Shown here one piece after another: positions 48,104 to 51,588 of a stretch of DNA of 51,588 bases. The stretch is taken from NCBI GenBank assembly GCA_003164755.1, contig PLUB01000119.1, forward strand, positions 1 through 51,588, read 5' to 3'. Under the pieces are notes generated by a model. The model did no database searches. It worked only from the letters and a program-made list of their open reading frames with translations, and was not told the origin of the DNA. Origin of the DNA: Methanosarcina sp. (GTDB lineage Archaea; Halobacteriota; Methanosarcinia; Methanosarcinales; Methanosarcinaceae). Made by a program: the position numbers and the translations under genes. Numbering within the stretch: position 1 is the stretch's first letter; each line of letters begins with the position of its first letter.

Positions 48104-49030
48104 ATGACAGATAACAACAATCCAGATGACCTTAGTAACCAGAAAAAAAAGCTTCATGAAAAACCAGTTCCAAAAATAACGATAATCTGCTCTGTCCCTG
48201 ACCCTGCCAGCCAGAACATTAAAAACCACCTTTTAAATTTTAGGAAATGGGAGCATATAGAAATTCCAGAAAATTGTGACTTTTCTGCAGTATGGGAGTC
48301 TCCAGATGGAAAATTCAGGCTCGTGGAAATTGAAAAAATGCACGTTTTTCAAGATGGACTCGATGCGAAACTGGAAGCTGTAGAATTGCCAGCTTCCATC
48401 ATAATTTTTGCATCCAAGCACAGTAGCAAGGAGAAAATCAATTCCCTTACCGTGCATTGCACAGGAAATCCTTCCAATGAAGTAAGACTTGGGGGACGGC
48501 CTAAAGAACTTGCAGTTCCTTCTCCGGCTGCAATGAAATCTATACTTCAGGAAATGAAACTTCTGGCGGGAAAAAAAGGCATGAATTATGATATTACCCT
48601 CGAAGTAACCCATCACGGTCCCACAGAACTCTCAGTCCCTTCTCTCTATGTTGAAATTGGAAGTACCGAAAATGAATGGAAAGACACAGATGCAGGCGAG
48701 GTTGTTGCAAAAGCTATCCTTGCCGTTTCTTTTGGAAAAGTACAAGTCGCCATAGGTTTTGGAGGTGGACATTATGCCATACGCCAGACAGGGATTTTGC
48801 TTGAAACCGCCATCTCATTTGGGCATAACTTCCCCAAGTATCAGCTGAATTTCGTGGATGAAACTCTTATCATGCAGGCTGTTAAGAAATCAAATGCGGA
48901 TTTTGCTTATTTTGATCGAAAATCTATGAAGAGTGGAGACAGAAACAGAATTTCTGCAATTCTCAAAAAACTAGGAATCAGGGTTATCAAAGAATCCGAA
49001 ATCCGGGAACAATATGGGAATGGGAGTTAA
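48104..49030 (+). CDS. dtdA: D-aminoacyl-tRNA deacylase, archaeal type (DTD2)
   Basis: A 308-residue deacylase that removes D-amino acids from mischarged tRNAs (GEK1/DTD2 family, zinc-dependent). Seen: ITIICSVPDPASQNIKNHLL at the start of the core, IIFASKHSSKEKINSLTVHC, TLEVTHHGPTELSVPSLYVE with the metal-binding His pair, IGSTENEWKDTDAGEVVAKA and GFGGGHYAIRQTG. The 25-residue Asn/Lys-rich N-terminus before the core is family-variable. ATG 48104; SD weak (GGATTGATC). Single gene, intact, near-typical GC. Confidence 0.9.
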   Translation: MTDNNNPDDLSNQKKKLHEKPVPKITIICSVPDPASQNIKNHLLNFRKWEHIEIPENCDFSAVWESPDGKFRLVEIEKMHVFQDGLDAKLEAVELPASIIIFASKHSSKEKINSLTVHCTGNPSNEVRLGGRPKELAVPSPAAMKSILQEMKLLAGKKGMNYDITLEVTHHGPTELSVPSLYVEIGSTENEWKDTDAGEVVAKAILAVSFGKVQVAIGFGGGHYAIRQTGILLETAISFGHNFPKYQLNFVDETLIMQAVKKSNADFAYFDRKSMKSGDRNRISAILKKLGIRVIKESEIREQYGNGS

Positions 49031-49284
49031 ATTCACCTTAATCACTATAGCTATCCGTGGATTCATTCAATAGAATGCAGATTACGCATTTCTATTTGCA
49101 GTAAATGTGTAATAAATATAGCAGGAGCTATAGACCTGAGTAGATAATAATGAGGGTAGTGATTTGTTCTAGGTCACAGATCAGCTTTTCATCTATGTAT
49201 TTGCAGGGGTTATAGCCGATTAAGGTTGTGTTATTGCAACAATCTTCATGATTCTCAGGTACTTGTGGAATTGGATATAAGGGG
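49031..49284. other. Intergenic, nothing recognised
   Basis: AT-rich spacer after dtdA; no hairpin or U-tract stands out. Confidence 0.4.
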
Positions 49285-49850
49285 ATTATTTAAAATCAAA
49301 ATTTTTATTTGCTTATATGGTTCTTTTTCTTCCCGATTTCCCAGATATTAAATATAGTTTTTTAATTACATAGAAAGTTCTACAATCACATTCAATTCCA
49401 AAGAAACCTCACCTACTTCATAGGTTCCATCATATATGTTTTTTAATTTAAGATTATTCTTTAAAGTTTTTTCTTGCTGTGATATTTTTTTTATAACCTG
49501 TATCACTCTTAAAGGATAATATTTTTGTTTAGTACCGACGAAAATATATACATGATATATCAGTAAAATTTCATAACCTCAAAATAGTACTTTTTAGATA
49601 TTTCACAATATATATATTTTAAATTATTGATATGTCATTGTCTAAAATAAATTTTTTGCGACACTTCATACTAAAAAAAACATTTTATATCTTATTTTTA
49701 TAGACACAATGATTTTGCATGACTTAGTCCCATTCTATTATGCAAAAGTAACTTTAAAAATAACTCATTTAGTTACTAATGGTTCTAGGGAAAGTTTCCA
49801 TCCTGTAGCAAGCTGAGTGGTATCCGACTGGAATAAAGCATTAAAAACTT
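49285..49850 (-). repeat. ~560-nt decayed element, copy 2
   Basis: Partner of 41895-42470. Minus-strand scraps run parallel to copy 1: SDTGYKKNITARKNFKE against SDIDCRKYYNTKVFKEY, and GIECDCRTFYVIKKLYLISG against GAEGDSTIFNVIKTMLKSG. Agreement at protein level but with different lesions shows both come from one former gene. Confidence 0.55.
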
Positions 49851-50234
49851 CTTGATAGATATAGTCTGCTTCATCAGGTAAAGTAATTATATCGACTATA
49901 CTACAAAATTAAGATGATACAGACTGTAAGCTGACTATTATGCATACTAGAAGTAGAATCACTTTGCGTTGTCATAATTAACGACCTTCTTACTTTAAAA
50001 AATTCCTTGAATTCTTCTAATTTGTAAAAAGGGTTCGGATCTGATGAGATTCAGAACTACTGAAGTTTTTGAAATGTTATTTCTACTGTTAGAAATATAG
50101 ATCATTTAGGTTAACTTCCGACTTCAACAAATTGCTTAATAGGCTTTAAAAAACCAGCTCAATATTGGGATTTACCGAAATTGTCGATAATGTCATTAAC
50201 ATACTTGATTAAAAAACCTTTAATCGAAGTTATT
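49851..50234. other. Gene-free stretch
   Basis: AT-rich, nothing recognised. Confidence 0.45.
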
Positions 50235-50351
50235 GGCTCTGTAGAAATCCTATGAATCATAGCATTCTAAAAGTTAGTGACCAAAATAAAGCTTAGATTC
50301 CGTGATTAGATTAATCTGATAACCTCAATCAGATAATATTTCTACAGAGTC
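50235..50351. mobile_element. 117-nt MITE-like element
   Basis: GGCTCTGTAGAAAT (50235-50248) and the inverse ATTTCTACAGAGTC (50338-50351) match at 13 of 14 positions. Inside, TGATTAGATTAATC and TCTGATAACCTCAATCAGA add further local palindromes. No coding capacity. It lies ~90 nt upstream of the decayed regulator gene. Confidence 0.55.
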
Positions 50352-50442
50352 AAAAGATTTTAATTACATACAATCCAGTTGTTGAAAACATGCTGGGACA
50401 GATAAGAGTGGAATAGAGCAAGAAAAAACTGAAGTTAATTAC

Positions 50443-51193
50443 ATGGAGGAACTACAATCTATTAAGGAAGAGGTCATGTCACTAAGGAATGAATTCTCTC
50501 GGTTTTTACAGAGAGCAAACCAGCTGCATATCGAGATAATTCTTGGGGAGATGAAGAAGAATTTCATGAAACCTATGGTTGACTACCTTAGTGAGGATGC
50601 AAGCGAGAGGATACACAGCCAGAAGGCAAAGGATTGTAGGATGCGAGCGTTCTGTGAGAAAGCTTTTCTGGACATTTTGCAGGAGACTTCAGGATTTATT
50701 TGCAGGGATAGGATTGAATCTGAGACTTTAAAGCTTTATCGGAAAGCAAGAGGAGTTAAAAACTGAATCAAAAACACCTAATTGAACTAGATGTTTCTCA
50801 GAAGCTACAAGTCTTTTTGAAAAACAAGTCAAACTCATGTATTCCCTTCAGATTTATGAAGATTGGGATGAAAGTATCAGAACGATTGATATAAGTGAAA
50901 TCGAGCTGAATGATTAGTTTCTGAAGTATGCGAGCAGATACCAAACTGGCAATGCATCTTGATACTTAAAGTGCTTTCAGGGAAAGTAAAACTTTGCCAT
51001 ATCTCTCTAAACTTACAGGGCTCCGTGTAGGAAACCTGTTTTTCCATCTCCAGAAGCTGCTTGAAAGAGGTATGGTTTTACAACTGAGTAACGCGGGGAA
51101 TACATAATCATCAGAAAAGGTTACTTTACACTGAAAGGGCTTTCAAATATATATTCCAAAATTGCGCGGGATCAAACATCAAAAAGTCAATAA
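50443..51193 (+). pseudogene. Decayed ArsR-like winged-helix regulator
   Basis: The first 107 codons (MEELQSIKEEVMSLRNEFSR, then FLQRANQLHIEIILGEMKKN) are intact and match the N-terminal helical domain of a Methanosarcina regulator type as I recall it. Then stops and shifts: CFSEATSLFEKQVKLMYSLQ, IYEDWDESIRTIDISEIELN, a TAG, later LPYLSKLTGLRVGNLFFHLQ with KLLERGMVLQL (the winged-helix recognition helix), then a KGYFTLKGLSN wing. A full protein would be ~250 residues. The short N-terminal product could still dimerise but lacks the DNA-binding part. Confidence 0.7.
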
Positions 51194-51588
51194 AGAAGAG
51201 TGATAATTGATAGAAATCCGAAAAGGATAATGAGATTGTTCGAATAAAAAGCACACAAAAATATATAATACTTCCTACCTTGTTTTTTTTGATTGTTGAT
51301 TTCATGATCACCTTGGAAAGGAAAGTTGTCCTACATTTGGTTTTAAAAACAGTTTGGAAAATATTTAGTGAATTTCAATCAGAGGCTCCAATGTGACTTT
51401 AATCACGGGTACCAAAATGCCTTTGAGTTGATTACACTACCCAATAAATTGTGATTAAAATTATCAGAAATAGTAAAACAACGTTTGTGGTTTAGACATT
51501 CATAAGCATTTTTTCATCGCTATTATACTCAGCATATTAGATTAAAGGGTTCCGTTGCAAAAAATCCTTTCTAATGATACAATAGAAT
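51194..51588. other. Gene-free end of window
   Basis: AT-rich; nothing recognised up to the window edge. Confidence 0.4.

Overview
The window reads as a chromosomal segment of a methanogenic archaeon of the genus Methanosarcina. This rests on an HdrB-type heterodisulfide reductase subunit, an archaeal D-aminoacyl-tRNA deacylase (DTD2), paired DUF2180 proteins, a DUF3303 protein, a DUF1847 protein, Shine-Dalgarno (SD) sequences of the GGAGG/GGTGAT type, T-rich gene ends, and a very AT-rich, gene-poor layout full of decayed insertion sequences. The genus call is an inference. No rRNA, tRNA or CRISPR array was seen.

Layout. 0-12 kb: a dead IS5-type transposase, an M42 peptidase, an apparent leucine pair (leuD-leuB), a DUF1847 protein, then hdrB between two decayed IS110-type elements. 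12-15 kb: a gene-poor island with two very small proteins, three tandem ~370-nt repeats, two copies of a ~150-nt element, and a dead copy of a terminase-small-subunit-like gene. 15-23 kb: three small secreted Gly/His-rich proteins, an antibiotic-biosynthesis-monooxygenase-like protein, and a heavily mutated PAS histidine kinase. 23-27 kb: a radical SAM protein and remains of a family of small exported TPR proteins. 26.9-34.6 kb: a block bracketed by ~500-nt inverted repeats, holding an isochorismatase-like protein, a methyltransferase remnant, an HsdR remnant, a DUF3303 protein and an aldehyde dehydrogenase. 35-40 kb: the DUF2180 pair, a broken unknown gene, the intact terminase-like gene with the same upstream element as at 14 kb, and more TPR debris. 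40-44 kb: thiE beside a decayed thiM, with a 157-nt palindromic repeat between them, then an acyltransferase. 46-51 kb: a glutamine synthetase family gene with a candidate operator, dtdA, and a decayed winged-helix regulator.

The live genes are mostly housekeeping (leucine, thiamine and nitrogen metabolism, tRNA proofreading, peptide turnover, methanogenic electron transfer). They stand out as tidy frames with good SDs in an AT-rich background of pseudogenes and small repeats. The least explained signals are several dispersed repeat families: a ~95-nt element (five copies), a ~200-nt MITE-like element, a ~150-nt element linked to the terminase-like gene, the ~370-nt tandem array, and the 500-nt inverted repeats. 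All homology statements come from reading the sequence and recalling families; nothing was searched.
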